A stretch of DNA of 64,000 bases from Dyadobacter crusticola DSM 16708 (GCF_000701505.1 NZ_JNJB01000008.1:186001-250000); one strand, 5' to 3'. Shown: positions 53,841 to 63,188, counted from the stretch's first letter. Program-made: numbers and translations. The notes: generated by a model not told the origin, from the letters alone.

Positions 53841-54659
53841 TTACTTTTCAACCAGCTCCGACATTTTGTAGAAATAGAGATCCTCCTTTTGCGCCTCTTT
53901 CAAAATCGCTTCTAAAAAGTCGACGCTGAATCCATATTCACCATTTTCAGGAGATTTGTACAGGGGTTCGTGTCCAAAAAGCATTAAAGAAGTCCTCGTC
54001 TTTTTAGCTTTCTGAATTGCATCCTTCATTTCCTGTACTGTCAGTCCGGAATCAATATCTATCAATAGCGCGTCTACTGCGTTTTGTTTATTAAAATCGT
54101 AAAAAATCCACGACATCAACCGGGGAGCCAGTGCATACATCTGAAATCCCAGCAGCTTGCGTTTTGAGATTGCTACATCGCGGATGATCTTAAAACCATT
54201 CGCAAACAGCACAGAATCGACCTGCTCATTGTGATTTCCACCAGGATGCGCGTAAGAAGTCGGTTTGAACCCCGCGGCTGACATATACCCCATTCCCGGT
54301 TTAATTTCAGTTTCATAGTAGCCCATTGGCCCCTCTGCTTCTATCAGCTGCGTCGATCTGCCGTGAATTGTTCCATGAAAACCGATCTCGTGACCGTCCT
54401 TTTCTAGCTGCCTCAACTTAGTGATTTCGTCAGCAGATAAACTATCGGGACAAGTGATAAAAAATGTGACTTTTGCATTGTACTTCTGAAAAAGCGGCCG
54501 CAGATTGTACCATTCGTCGATAAAATGGTCGTCAAAAGAAATAGCAATTCCGCCTCGCTGATCCGCGCTTCCCTTCTGCTGACAGCCAGCACCAGTTACC
54601 CAGACACAAATCAGGGTAAAAAGCAATATTGCATTATTTCCGGCAATGAGCTGTTTCAA
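53841..54659 (-). CDS. Polysaccharide deacetylase family lipoprotein
   Basis: A 272-residue lipoprotein. The signal peptide ends VTGAGC (lipid Cys near 26). The NodB-type domain has GIAISFDDHFIDEW (catalytic Asp pair) and GFHGTIHGRS (the metal-binding HxxxH). The start is TTG (54659-54657): the frame upstream reaches a stop in a few codons with no ATG, and no ATG lies before the signal peptide. Such enzymes remove acetyl groups from wall or surface glycans; the substrate is unknown. It converges with the acyltransferase gene, 3 bp apart. Confidence 0.85.
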   Translation of the reverse strand: MKQLIAGNNAILLFTLICVWVTGAGCQQKGSADQRGGIAISFDDHFIDEWYNLRPLFQKYNAKVTFFITCPDSLSADEITKLRQLEKDGHEIGFHGTIHGRSTQLIEAEGPMGYYETEIKPGMGYMSAAGFKPTSYAHPGGNHNEQVDSVLFANGFKIIRDVAISKRKLLGFQMYALAPRLMSWIFYDFNKQNAVDALLIDIDSGLTVQEMKDAIQKAKKTRTSLMLFGHEPLYKSPENGEYGFSVDFLEAILKEAQKEDLYFYKMSELVEK

Positions 54660-54703
54660 TACTTCGGGAATGAAATGTTATTTTCGCTAAATTAATCACA
54701 CAA

Positions 54704-55924
54704 ATGAAAATACTGCACACAGCCGACTGGCATATCGGCAAAAAGCTCGACCTGTATTCCAGGCTGGATGAACAAAGGCTTGTACTGGAAGAAATCTGTG
54801 AGATAGCGGAGCGTGAGCAGGTCGATGCGGTAGTTATTGCCGGTGATCTTTTTGACAATTACAACCCTTCGTCCGAAGCTACGGAGCTACTATACAGCAC
54901 ATTACACCGACTTTCCGCAAATGGAGCACGTGCAGTGATCGCGATAGCGGGTAACCACGATTCTCCTGAACGCATTCAGGTACCCGACGCACTGGCAAAG
55001 GTATGCGGCATTCTGTTTGTCGGATTTCCCAATACAGAAGTAAAACCGTTTTGTACGCAGGGAAAAGTCGATATCGTGCAGACAGCGCGCGGTTTTATCG
55101 AAATAAACTTACCTAATTGCGATTTCCCCCTTCGGATTTTACATACTCCTTATGCCAATGAACAGCGACTTAAAACTTTCCTTGGCGTGGAAGATTCGGA
55201 AGAATTGCTCAGGCTGCATTTGCAGGAACACTGGCAAAAGCTGGCAGACAAATACCTCGACGAGAAGGGATTTAACCTGCTTGCCACCCATTTATTCGTA
55301 ATGAAAAAGGGAGAGCCGATTCCCGAAGAGCCGGAGGAAGAGCGGCCTATCCTTCATATTGGTGGCGCGCAAGCCATTTACACCGAAAATTTCCCGGATA
55401 AGGTGCATTACATTGCACTTGGACATTTGCACCGGTTTCAGGTTGTTGATAAGAAACCTGCGCCATCGGTTTATTCAAGCAGTCCGCTTGCTTACAGTTT
55501 TTCAGAATCCAATCAGACCAAGTATGTTGTTCTGATTGATGCAGCAGCAGGGAAACTCCTGAACTATCAGCCCATTGAACTTACAAAAGGCAAAAAGTTG
55601 AGAAGGAGGAGCTTTAACAGCATCGACGAGGCGCTCATCTGGCTGGCCGAATATCCCGACGATCTCATTGAACTGACCATCATTTCCGACAATTACCTGG
55701 AAGCTGCTGACAAAAAGCGCTTAATGGAAGCACATCCGGGTATTATTCAGATCATCCCCCAAATTAAAAAAGCAGAATTGGCAGAAGCGAGCTCCGAAAT
55801 TGACCTTTCGCTCAGTATGGAAAAGCTGTTTCAGGAATATTTCAAAACCAAAAACAAAGGCCAGGAACCTTCGGAAGGTTTATTGGAGGTATTTAGGGAA
55901 GTGTTGGGAACGGAGGGGGACTAA
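54704..55924 (+). CDS. sbcD: Exonuclease SbcCD subunit D (Mre11 family)
   Basis: A 406-residue metallo-phosphoesterase nuclease. All motifs of Mre11/SbcD are seen: HTADWHIGK (5-13), AGDLFDN, IAGNHDSPERI, LLATHLFV and ALGHLHRFQ. With SbcC it cuts hairpins and processes DNA ends. The ATPase partner gene sbcC does not follow; the next gene is on the other strand. It is divergent from the deacetylase gene. Confidence 0.94.
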   Translation: MKILHTADWHIGKKLDLYSRLDEQRLVLEEICEIAEREQVDAVVIAGDLFDNYNPSSEATELLYSTLHRLSANGARAVIAIAGNHDSPERIQVPDALAKVCGILFVGFPNTEVKPFCTQGKVDIVQTARGFIEINLPNCDFPLRILHTPYANEQRLKTFLGVEDSEELLRLHLQEHWQKLADKYLDEKGFNLLATHLFVMKKGEPIPEEPEEERPILHIGGAQAIYTENFPDKVHYIALGHLHRFQVVDKKPAPSVYSSSPLAYSFSESNQTKYVVLIDAAAGKLLNYQPIELTKGKKLRRRSFNSIDEALIWLAEYPDDLIELTIISDNYLEAADKKRLMEAHPGIIQIIPQIKKAELAEASSEIDLSLSMEKLFQEYFKTKNKGQEPSEGLLEVFREVLGTEGD

Positions 55925-55956
55925 CATCCGGAGGCCCACGCAGAGCTCCGGATGTT
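55923..55956. terminator. Hairpin between convergent sbcD and lipoprotein genes
   Basis: A perfect 10-bp stem AACATCCGGA/TCCGGATGTT with a 14-base loop begins at the last base pair of the sbcD stop codon. T-runs are weak on both sides, so it may be a two-way terminator of moderate strength or an RNA-stabilising end. Confidence 0.6.
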
Positions 55957-55961
55957 ATCAG

Positions 55962-57791
55962 CTATTTTACATTTACCACTTCGATACCGAACTTGTAAGG
56001 CGCTTCTCCAACCATACTAATCGTATACAGCTTTCCATTACGATAAAATACAAATCTCGGCGTGCCCCGAAGGAGAATTTCATTGTCCCGCGTCAGCTCC
56101 GGATAATGCGCAATCTGAATCGACTTTCGGTTTTGCGTTGCCGCATAAATCGTTTTGCCGTCGTCGCTGAATGCAAAGTCGGAAAACATCAGGCTCCCGC
56201 GCTGGATCATACCTTTATATTCCATAGCTTTGGTGGTCAGGTACACCGCACCTTCCCCGCCGGTCACCAGGTAATCACCGCTCCTGGAAATCCTGAAAAT
56301 ATTTGGGTTCAGAGGAAAATCCCCGTGCTGGGTGTCGTCCATGTGCAGCAGAATTTCTCCCTTGGCATTCAGTTCAAAATACTCCATATCTATCGGGCTG
56401 ACGCTGCGGGAAATCGAGATGATCTTTTGCTGGCCGGGTACAAACCGCAACCGGTCGCCTTCAAAACCACCATTACCTGCGATATTGATCCCTGTTGCTC
56501 TAGAATATGTTCGTACGGGTTGTTCCCACCAGGGCGACGGCGTCACCGAAGCCGCAAGGTAGCCGCTGTTGTTGGTCACCACGCAAGGTGTCGACAGTCC
56601 CGTATTGATCGATTTCTTCAATGTCAGCTTGTCGGCGTCGTACACATAAATCCAGCCATCACTGCTGGGTATGTAAACTTCCATTCCAAAGCCGTTATCA
56701 CCTACATCGATGAATCCCGGTGTGCCTTGCAAGGTAACACTACCTGTTTCTTCAAACGTATCGATGTTGATAACCCGCAATTTCCCGGCCCCTTTATCTA
56801 CAATGTAAAAACGATTCGATGTCGGGTGCATGACTACATCTTCGGGATTGTACAGGAAGACCGATCCTGCCGGGTTGTCCACCTTGATTGAATTACTGTT
56901 CCTCGAACTTTCAGTTTTCGTAACTACTCTCAGATAGTAGAAAATCTGTGTCGAGAATGGCGCGAGCGGATCCAGCATGGTTAATGTATTAATATCATCA
57001 ACCGTAGCGACCAAACTTTCATTCGCAGAGTTCTCCGCTTCACTCCGGTAGATTTCATAGGACCTGAAATCATCGCCCGCATACTTTGTCCATACCAATG
57101 CAATATTGGATTCCTTTTTGACGGCACTTGTCAAGGTGACCGGCTTTGGAGCCGTTGTGGAAAGCGCAAAAGTGAATGTCGATGAATATTGATCCTTGTC
57201 CGTCGCGGTTACAGTAATGGTATGCTGCCCTTTGGACAAGCTTTTCGTAAAGGCCACATTTCCTTTCTGATCGGGCGAAGATGTGTGGAAAACACCATCC
57301 AAGCTACTTTCCCACTTCACGGTAATGTCGTTCGGAGAAGTATCCTGATCGGTAATATCCGCTGAAAAGTTGATCTGATCATTGGGTGAATAGGCCGCCG
57401 GAAGTGCCGGTAATATGAGCTTAATCTCCGGTGCAATGGCGGTAGTAACACCCTTGACAATGCTAATAAAGACTTTCACCAGCGAATCCTTCCGGATTTC
57501 CACGACACTCTTGCCTGAACCAAAACCGGTTTGGCTGGCAAATACCTCATACGAACCGGGCTTAATGCCTTTCAACAGCACACTTCCAAACTCGTCCGTA
57601 ATGCCCTGAATGCTTTGCGGTTTTGTGAACACATTTACATTCTTTGCAGGAACTTGATTGTAGTTCTCGGAGAGATAAACTGTTACGAAAAGGTCACCTG
57701 TGGTAATTTTTGGGTCAATTTCTTTTTTACAGCCGCCAAGCAACATTACACATGCCGCCAGCATGCGCACAATGGGTAGTTTTTTAATCAT
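55962..57791 (-). CDS. Large surface lipoprotein with PKD, FN3-like and beta-propeller parts
   Basis: A 609-residue lipoprotein of no named family. The lipobox MLLGGC gives a lipid Cys at 21. In order I see a carboxypeptidase-like regulatory domain (about 35-110; GITDEFGSVLLKGIKPGSYEV), a PKD-like or Ig-like domain (about 125-210; HTITVTATDKDQYSSTFTF), a fibronectin III-like domain (about 215-305; LVWTKYAGDDFRSYEIYRSE) and a beta-propeller with YVTN/NHL-like repeats (about 315-605). It resembles adhesive or carbohydrate-linked surface proteins of Bacteroidota. It is encoded alone. Confidence 0.75.
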   Translation of the reverse strand: MIKKLPIVRMLAACVMLLGGCKKEIDPKITTGDLFVTVYLSENYNQVPAKNVNVFTKPQSIQGITDEFGSVLLKGIKPGSYEVFASQTGFGSGKSVVEIRKDSLVKVFISIVKGVTTAIAPEIKLILPALPAAYSPNDQINFSADITDQDTSPNDITVKWESSLDGVFHTSSPDQKGNVAFTKSLSKGQHTITVTATDKDQYSSTFTFALSTTAPKPVTLTSAVKKESNIALVWTKYAGDDFRSYEIYRSEAENSANESLVATVDDINTLTMLDPLAPFSTQIFYYLRVVTKTESSRNSNSIKVDNPAGSVFLYNPEDVVMHPTSNRFYIVDKGAGKLRVINIDTFEETGSVTLQGTPGFIDVGDNGFGMEVYIPSSDGWIYVYDADKLTLKKSINTGLSTPCVVTNNSGYLAASVTPSPWWEQPVRTYSRATGINIAGNGGFEGDRLRFVPGQQKIISISRSVSPIDMEYFELNAKGEILLHMDDTQHGDFPLNPNIFRISRSGDYLVTGGEGAVYLTTKAMEYKGMIQRGSLMFSDFAFSDDGKTIYAATQNRKSIQIAHYPELTRDNEILLRGTPRFVFYRNGKLYTISMVGEAPYKFGIEVVNVK

Positions 57792-57920
57792 GTAACACTG
57801 AAGATCAGGGGTAAAATAATGGTTACAAATTTATCTCTTTCAATCAGATAACTGCAATTATTTCACCTTATTTAAACAGTATTACTCTATCAGTAAGCTA
57901 TCCGCGTCCGCATTTAAACA

Positions 57921-57953
57921 AAAGAGGCTATTCCGGATAGAAATAGCCTCTTT
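57921..57953 (-). terminator. Terminator after the DksA-like gene
   Basis: A perfect 12-bp stem AAAGAGGCTATT/AATAGCCTCTTT with a 9-base loop, followed on the minus strand by TTTTGTTT; it begins 25 bp after the DksA-like stop codon. Confidence 0.8.
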
Positions 57954-57978
57954 GCGTCCTATTTGGTCGTGATGAATC

Positions 57979-58362
57979 TCAGCTCGCTCTTCTCAACTTC
58001 GCTTCAATAGTCTGTTGTGTATGTGGTACAATGCGAAGACGCTCTTTTGGGATCAATTTGCCAGTGTCGATGCAGATTCCGTAAGTTCCGTTTTTAATGC
58101 GGATCAATGCATTTTCAAGCTGAACCGAATATTTTTGAAGGCGGGCTGCCAGCTGGCTCAGGTTCTCGCGCTCACTTGCATCTGCTCCATCCTCTACCAA
58201 CTTCGCCGATCCCGCAGTTATATCTGTTCCGCTGTCATTCTTTTTACTCAATCCTCCTTTAATGTAATTGAGCTCGCTCATAGTAGCATCCAATTTTCCA
58301 CGAATAAGCTCTTCAAACTCCCTTAATTCTTCCTCTGAATATCTTGTGCGTTCTTCTTGCAT
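57979..58362 (-). CDS. TraR/DksA family protein without complete zinc finger
   Basis: A 127-residue DksA-like protein with the long coiled-coil arms (about 10-85; EELREFEELIRGKLDATMSEL, ERENLSQLAARLQKYSVQL) and the C-terminal stretch GTYGICIDTGKLIPKERL. Three of the four zinc cysteines of the classic C4 finger are missing (only the Cys in GIC remains). Cysteine-poor forms are common in Bacteroidota. It would bind the secondary channel of RNA polymerase and alter promoter response; effect of ppGpp is not known here. Confidence 0.87.
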   Translation of the reverse strand: MQEERTRYSEEELREFEELIRGKLDATMSELNYIKGGLSKKNDSGTDITAGSAKLVEDGADASERENLSQLAARLQKYSVQLENALIRIKNGTYGICIDTGKLIPKERLRIVPHTQQTIEAKLRRAS

Positions 58363-58502
58363 GATCTTAATGAATTATGTTATCTATATGAAGGAGCGTT
58401 TTCAAATACAAAAATACGAGTATCCGGCTATTTATGCACATTTAAATCGGCATCCGCTTTCTACAAGAAACTTACTGACACTGATATGAGGGTAATAACC
58501 AA

Positions 58503-58537
58503 CAAAGCCACAACCTGTTTCAGGAAATGGCTTTGTG
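58503..58537 (-). terminator. Weak terminator-like hairpin after the pyruvate dehydrogenase gene
   Basis: A 9-bp stem ACAAAGCCA/TGGCTTTGT, with a small inner CCTG/CAGG stem, lies 17 bp after the stop codon at 58554. The minus-strand tail is only moderately T-rich. Confidence 0.5.
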
Positions 58538-58553
58538 GTATAACAATGCACTT

Positions 58554-59534
58554 TTACTTGTACATAACCGACTTCACGGCATCTACTACCCGCTTCGCGT
58601 TTGGCAGTATCTCTTCGATCAGAGTCGGTGCGTATGGAAGTGGTACATCCCGGTTTGTTACGCGGATTACCGGAGAATCCATATAATCAAATGCGTGACG
58701 CTGAATGTGATAAGTTACCTCTGTGGCAATAGAACCCAGCGGCCAGGCTTCCTCAACAATCACGCAACGGTTTGTTTTCTTAACTGATTCAACAACAGTT
58801 GCATAGTCGATCGGACGAACAGTCCTTAAATCCACCAATTCAACATCGATACCTTCTTTTTCCAACTGCAGAATCGCCGGCATTACCACTCTCGGGATCA
58901 TTTTACCAAATGAAACAATGGTAACATCTTTTCCCTGGCGTTTCACATCAGCTTTGCCCAGCGGAATCAGGTATTCTTCATCCGGGATCTGCATTTTGTC
59001 ACCGTACATTACCTCGGATTCCATAAAAATGACCGGGTTATTGTCACGGATTGATGATTTCAAAAGTCCTTTCGCGTCATACCCATTTGAAGGAACAACT
59101 ACTTTCAAACCTGGTGTATTGGCGTACCAGTTTTCGAAGTTCTGAGAGTGCTGTGCACCAAGTTGACCTGCATTCCCGGTTGGTCCGCGAAATACGATCG
59201 GACAGCCGTACTGACCGGCAGACATCGAAAGAATCTTCGCAGCACTATTGATGATCTGATCAATTGCAACCAGTGAGAAGTTGAAAGTCATGAATTCAAC
59301 GATCGGGCGAAGTCCGTTGCCCGCTGCTCCTACCGCGATCCCTGCGAAACCAAGCTCAGCAATCGGTGTATCAATCACGCGTTCCGGCCCGAATTCGTCC
59401 AGCATTCCCTGACTGGCTTTGTAAGCTCCGTTATATTCTGCAACCTCTTCCCCCATCAAAAAGACACTTTTGTCAAGGCGCATCTCTTCCGACATTGCGT
59501 CGCGAATGGCATCTCTGAATGCTAATTCTTTCAT
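58554..59534 (-). CDS. pdhB: Pyruvate dehydrogenase E1 component, beta subunit
   Basis: A 326-residue transketolase-type beta subunit of a thiamine-diphosphate 2-oxoacid dehydrogenase, which with the alpha subunit oxidatively decarboxylates pyruvate and loads acetyl groups on E2 lipoate. Typical are FLMGEEVAEYNGAYKASQGM, RVIDTPIAELGFAGIAVGAA, VFRGPTGNAGQLGAQHSQ and the C-terminal VELVDLRTVRPIDYATV. Of the related branched-chain enzymes the sequence looks closest to the pyruvate type. The alpha subunit and E2 genes are not adjacent. Confidence 0.92.
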   Translation of the reverse strand: MKELAFRDAIRDAMSEEMRLDKSVFLMGEEVAEYNGAYKASQGMLDEFGPERVIDTPIAELGFAGIAVGAAGNGLRPIVEFMTFNFSLVAIDQIINSAAKILSMSAGQYGCPIVFRGPTGNAGQLGAQHSQNFENWYANTPGLKVVVPSNGYDAKGLLKSSIRDNNPVIFMESEVMYGDKMQIPDEEYLIPLGKADVKRQGKDVTIVSFGKMIPRVVMPAILQLEKEGIDVELVDLRTVRPIDYATVVESVKKTNRCVIVEEAWPLGSIATEVTYHIQRHAFDYMDSPVIRVTNRDVPLPYAPTLIEEILPNAKRVVDAVKSVMYK

Positions 59535-59739
59535 TCGTAATTATATAATATTTAATCTTAGAAGAAACCTTCGCAAAATCCAGCTAATTCAATCAACTAC
59601 TTTGCCCGGTTACATCAAAAGAGGTTTGATAAACTAGTTTTCAAAACGTCTGGTAAAATTAGAGAAACAAGCCCAATTCTCAAATCTTTAAAAACCCATT
59701 CAGCCAAATATCACCGGCTTATTTGAAGCGGGCTGTGCA

Positions 59740-60615
59740 TTAAACGGGAATTACGTCCACTTCCACCGTAAGCGTATGTTTGCCATAACTGAAAATGATC
59801 CCTTTCAATGGTGGCACGTCGCTGTAATCACGTCCCCAGGCCGTAACAATATGCCGCTCGCCGGGTACCACATTGTTAGTGGGATCAAAATCACACCAGC
59901 CGAAATCGGGTATAAAGACCGATATCCAGGCATGCGATGCATCAGAACCCTGCAACTTGGGCCTGCCGGGAGGCGGGAGGGTTTCGAGGTAACCGCTCAC
60001 ATATCTCGTAGCAAAGCCGAAGCTTCGGATACAGGCAATTGCCAAATGCGAGAAATCCTGACAAACTCCTTTTCGTGCAGCCAGTACCTCTTTAATCGGC
60101 GTGTGTACCGTCGTAAAATCAGGTACAAAATCGAACTCGGTGTAAATTTTACGACAAAGATTGCGGACGCATTCATAGAGCGGAACACTGTCTACAAAGC
60201 AATCCCTGCCAAATGCGACAATTTCCTCGTCCCATTTCACCAGCGGACTCGGCAGCATGTATTCCAGCAATGCGATCTTCAAAGACCGGTCGCTAACCAG
60301 CCGCTGGCGGGCTGCAGAACAAGTGATTTCAGAAGGCATAAACAACGTACCTGTGTTCGTTGCCTCCCTTTCCACAATGCTGGTTGTGAGCACAGTCAGT
60401 TCCTTATGCGGCGAATGCAGCGAGAAGTAATGCGTTTTATTTCCGTAAAAATCCGTTCGCTCTACTACTTGTGAAGGCTCCGGGCTGATCTGAATGTTAA
60501 AGTCGCTGCACGTTTGACCGGGCAAAGTGCGGGGTGTAAGGCAAAGCAGGCTATGGTAATTATTCACTGCCTGCGCGTACTTGTACTTTGTTTTATGTAC
60601 CAGCTTATATTTCAT
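59740..60615 (-). CDS. Transglutaminase-like cysteine peptidase family protein
   Basis: A 291-residue protein with the bacterial transglutaminase N-terminal domain (about 1-85) and a transglutaminase core whose triad is visible: C185 in RKGVCQDFSH, H229 in DASHAW and D244 in CDFDPTNN. The ATG giving MKYKLVHKTKYKY overlaps the end of the ATP-grasp/Alpha-E gene by 11 bp, so it is translationally coupled; a TTG eight codons upstream is possible. It is the third gene of a conserved trio; enzymes of this type are predicted to be peptidases or to handle amide-linked peptides. Cytoplasmic, since no signal peptide is seen. Confidence 0.88.
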   Translation of the reverse strand: MKYKLVHKTKYKYAQAVNNYHSLLCLTPRTLPGQTCSDFNIQISPEPSQVVERTDFYGNKTHYFSLHSPHKELTVLTTSIVEREATNTGTLFMPSEITCSAARQRLVSDRSLKIALLEYMLPSPLVKWDEEIVAFGRDCFVDSVPLYECVRNLCRKIYTEFDFVPDFTTVHTPIKEVLAARKGVCQDFSHLAIACIRSFGFATRYVSGYLETLPPPGRPKLQGSDASHAWISVFIPDFGWCDFDPTNNVVPGERHIVTAWGRDYSDVPPLKGIIFSYGKHTLTVEVDVIPV

Positions 60616-63163
60616 CGGTATTGTAATCGGCCGGTTCAAAGAAAGAATGATGCATGATCGCGTGACTGAAATACATGTTCGTGAGACTGGTAGATACCGA
60701 GCTGATCAATTTGGAAACTTCCGACAGCAGGCTGAATAATTCAGTCCGTTCCGAAACACGGTTGCTTTTACACAAATCAGCTACATTCGCGAGCTTGACT
60801 AGCGTAGCTGCCTTTAAAACGGACCTTTCCGCTTCATTCAGTCTGTCGCCTCGTGTGGTAATGGGCAATTGTGCCAGATTCTTATTGAGTTCGTCGAGCA
60901 TGTACACCAGCGAATAAGGCAGTGTTTTTTCCAGCAAAACCATATCCAGCATTGCCTCCACACTTAAATGCGATTTATAAATCTGCCGGTAATTCACCAG
61001 CGAATGATGGTTGATCAAAGTCGCTTCGATCAATTCATTCTCAACGGCCTGGGAGTTGCGTACACCGAAATTGGATTGTATCACACTAATCCGGGACAAA
61101 ATGCGCTCAATCAGCTTGCCCGTTTCCAACAACAGAAAACTATTGTCGCGCGGCATACTTTCGGCAATCACGCCCAGGAAAGTGAACATATTGTTAAAAA
61201 GTCCGTCGAGCGTTTTCTGGATATTGTTGCTGTTCATGCTCGACGCATTCCTGATCTCGTGAAACCCATTGTCAATCAGGTCCACGATCCGCCAGATTTC
61301 CAGGTCCCATTGATTCCGTACTGCGCCCACTGCATTCAAAAACGCACCGATGTTCGAAGCGATCGAGCCTGGGCGGTTTGTATTGGATATCAGATCGATA
61401 ATTTCATTATATGGATCCTGGAAATGATCCGTTCCTTCATCCAGGAAGCCGGGGTAAGTCGCTGACAAATGCGTTACGGATTGCAGCAAAACCTTGATAT
61501 GCTCCTGCTTGGCAGATCCGCCGAAGTTTCTGTCAAGATTCAGCACGTTAATGGTGATGTTCATAAACTTGATCACCGCCATTGTGCGCTCGCAGTACCT
61601 GCCTACCCAGAACAAATTCTCCGCGCTCCGGCTGGGCAGCGAAACGTGCTTGTTAACTGCCGCCGGACTTGGTAAACTGATCTTCTCCTGAATATCCTCT
61701 GTCTTATCGGAAACAATCCAAGTATCCTTCGACAAGCCGCCGTATTGATTTGAAATCACAAACCTGTCTTTCACTGGCGAGCTGCGCGTCAGTCCGCCCT
61801 GCATTACGTGGTACCCTTTTTCGTCAGCGACCATGAATGCGCGCAGTGCCGCATACCGGGGTACGATATTGCCGTCGATTAATGAAGGAGTGGTAGAAAG
61901 GCTGACTTCCTGCTGGGCGATAAACTCATGCGGGCTCTGCGAAATCATTCTCTTTACTTCTTCCTTTTGCTGGTAGCTCAGTAACCTGCCGTAAATGGAC
62001 CGGAACTTCGTTTTGCGATTGGCTTTTTTAATGATCAGCTCGTCCAGGTGGTCGAGTACGTAATTGAGCTCTTTGGTATGCCCGCACCACCAGGTGGCCA
62101 CCGAAGGCATAATCAGTTTTTCACCCAAAAAGTATTGGCTGATATTCTCAATAAATGCGAGAAATGCATGATTTTCCAACACACTCGAACCCGGTGCATT
62201 CACTACCTGCACATTTCCCATTCTGATCGCCTGCAGCAAACCCGGCACGCCGAGCCGTGAATCTTCGCGCAGTTCGAGTGGATCGCACCAATCGTCGTCG
62301 ATACGTCGCAGGATCACATCCACTTTCTGCAGACCATCAATGGATTTCAGCCACACACAGCCATTACGAACGAGCAGATCGTCGCCCTGAGCGAGTGTGT
62401 AACCCAGGTAAGAAGCCAGGTAAGCGTGCTCGAAATAGGCTTCGTTACTTGGTCCGGGCGTTAGATAAACGATATTGGGCGCGTCCTTGCTTTTATCCGC
62501 AAGGCGCAAAATAGTACTTTGAAGATTATTGAAATAAGGCGCCAGCTTGCTGACATACATTCCGTCGGCCAGCTCAGGCAGCAGCTTGCTCATTACAACC
62601 CGATTTTCGAGGGTATAACCCGAACCTGACGGAGCCTGGGTGCGGTTATCGACGATCCACATTTGTCCATCCGGGCCGCGCGCCATATCTGCGGCATACA
62701 ATATAAGCTGATTGGCGCCTGGCACTTTGATATCAATGCACGGCCGGAAGAAGCCCGTATTATCGAAGATCAGCTCGGCAGGAATGATTCCGTCTTTCAC
62801 AAGGTTCCTGGGACCGTAAAGATCTTTCAGCATCAAATCCAGCAGAATAGCCCGCTGCTGCAAGCCTTTCGCGATATGATTCCATTCCTTTTGTTCAATC
62901 AAAAAAGGAATAGGATCAAGCTGCCAGGGGCGGTTCATGCCGTCGGGTGAACCGTATACATTGTAAGTAACCCCATTCTCCCGCAGCTTACCGATAATCT
63001 CCTGATTCCGGCTTTTCAGTTCATCCAAACCAAGCTTTTCAAGCGTTGCAAACAATGCATTCCAATGTGGCTTGACATTCCCGCGCAGGTCGAGCACCTC
63101 ATCGTAGGAGCTCAGGCCGCTTCGATAGGATTGTAAAAGATTCACGGCAGCCTCAGTAAGCAT
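60605..63163 (-). CDS. Circularly permuted ATP-grasp fused to Alpha-E domain
   Basis: An 852-residue fusion. The N-terminal part (about 70-480) is a CP_ATPgrasp domain: IVYLTPGPSNEAYFEHAYLA, VDVILRRIDDDWCDPLELRE and GVPGLLQAIRMGNVQVVNAP are its hallmark stretches. From about 509 (LPSRSAENLFWVGRYCERT) to the end is the helical Alpha-E domain. In many bacteria the two are separate neighbours. ATP-grasp folds form amide or ester bonds through acyl phosphates, so a peptide or amino-acid conjugate is predicted as the product; no product is known. It is coupled to the following transglutaminase and lies 25 bp after the DUF2126 gene. Confidence 0.88.
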   Translation of the reverse strand: MLTEAAVNLLQSYRSGLSSYDEVLDLRGNVKPHWNALFATLEKLGLDELKSRNQEIIGKLRENGVTYNVYGSPDGMNRPWQLDPIPFLIEQKEWNHIAKGLQQRAILLDLMLKDLYGPRNLVKDGIIPAELIFDNTGFFRPCIDIKVPGANQLILYAADMARGPDGQMWIVDNRTQAPSGSGYTLENRVVMSKLLPELADGMYVSKLAPYFNNLQSTILRLADKSKDAPNIVYLTPGPSNEAYFEHAYLASYLGYTLAQGDDLLVRNGCVWLKSIDGLQKVDVILRRIDDDWCDPLELREDSRLGVPGLLQAIRMGNVQVVNAPGSSVLENHAFLAFIENISQYFLGEKLIMPSVATWWCGHTKELNYVLDHLDELIIKKANRKTKFRSIYGRLLSYQQKEEVKRMISQSPHEFIAQQEVSLSTTPSLIDGNIVPRYAALRAFMVADEKGYHVMQGGLTRSSPVKDRFVISNQYGGLSKDTWIVSDKTEDIQEKISLPSPAAVNKHVSLPSRSAENLFWVGRYCERTMAVIKFMNITINVLNLDRNFGGSAKQEHIKVLLQSVTHLSATYPGFLDEGTDHFQDPYNEIIDLISNTNRPGSIASNIGAFLNAVGAVRNQWDLEIWRIVDLIDNGFHEIRNASSMNSNNIQKTLDGLFNNMFTFLGVIAESMPRDNSFLLLETGKLIERILSRISVIQSNFGVRNSQAVENELIEATLINHHSLVNYRQIYKSHLSVEAMLDMVLLEKTLPYSLVYMLDELNKNLAQLPITTRGDRLNEAERSVLKAATLVKLANVADLCKSNRVSERTELFSLLSEVSKLISSVSTSLTNMYFSHAIMHHSFFEPADYNTDEI

Positions 63164-63188
63164 AAATGACAGGGATATCCACTGAAAA

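Noticed and set aside
55800-56891. Plus-strand open frame of 363 codons after sbcD
   Set aside because: It overlaps the end of sbcD in another frame and then runs antisense to the lipoprotein gene; its Cys/Arg/His-rich translation is typical of an antisense shadow.
59776-60474. Plus-strand open frame of 232 codons
   Set aside because: It is antisense to the transglutaminase gene, which has an intact catalytic triad and coupled start.
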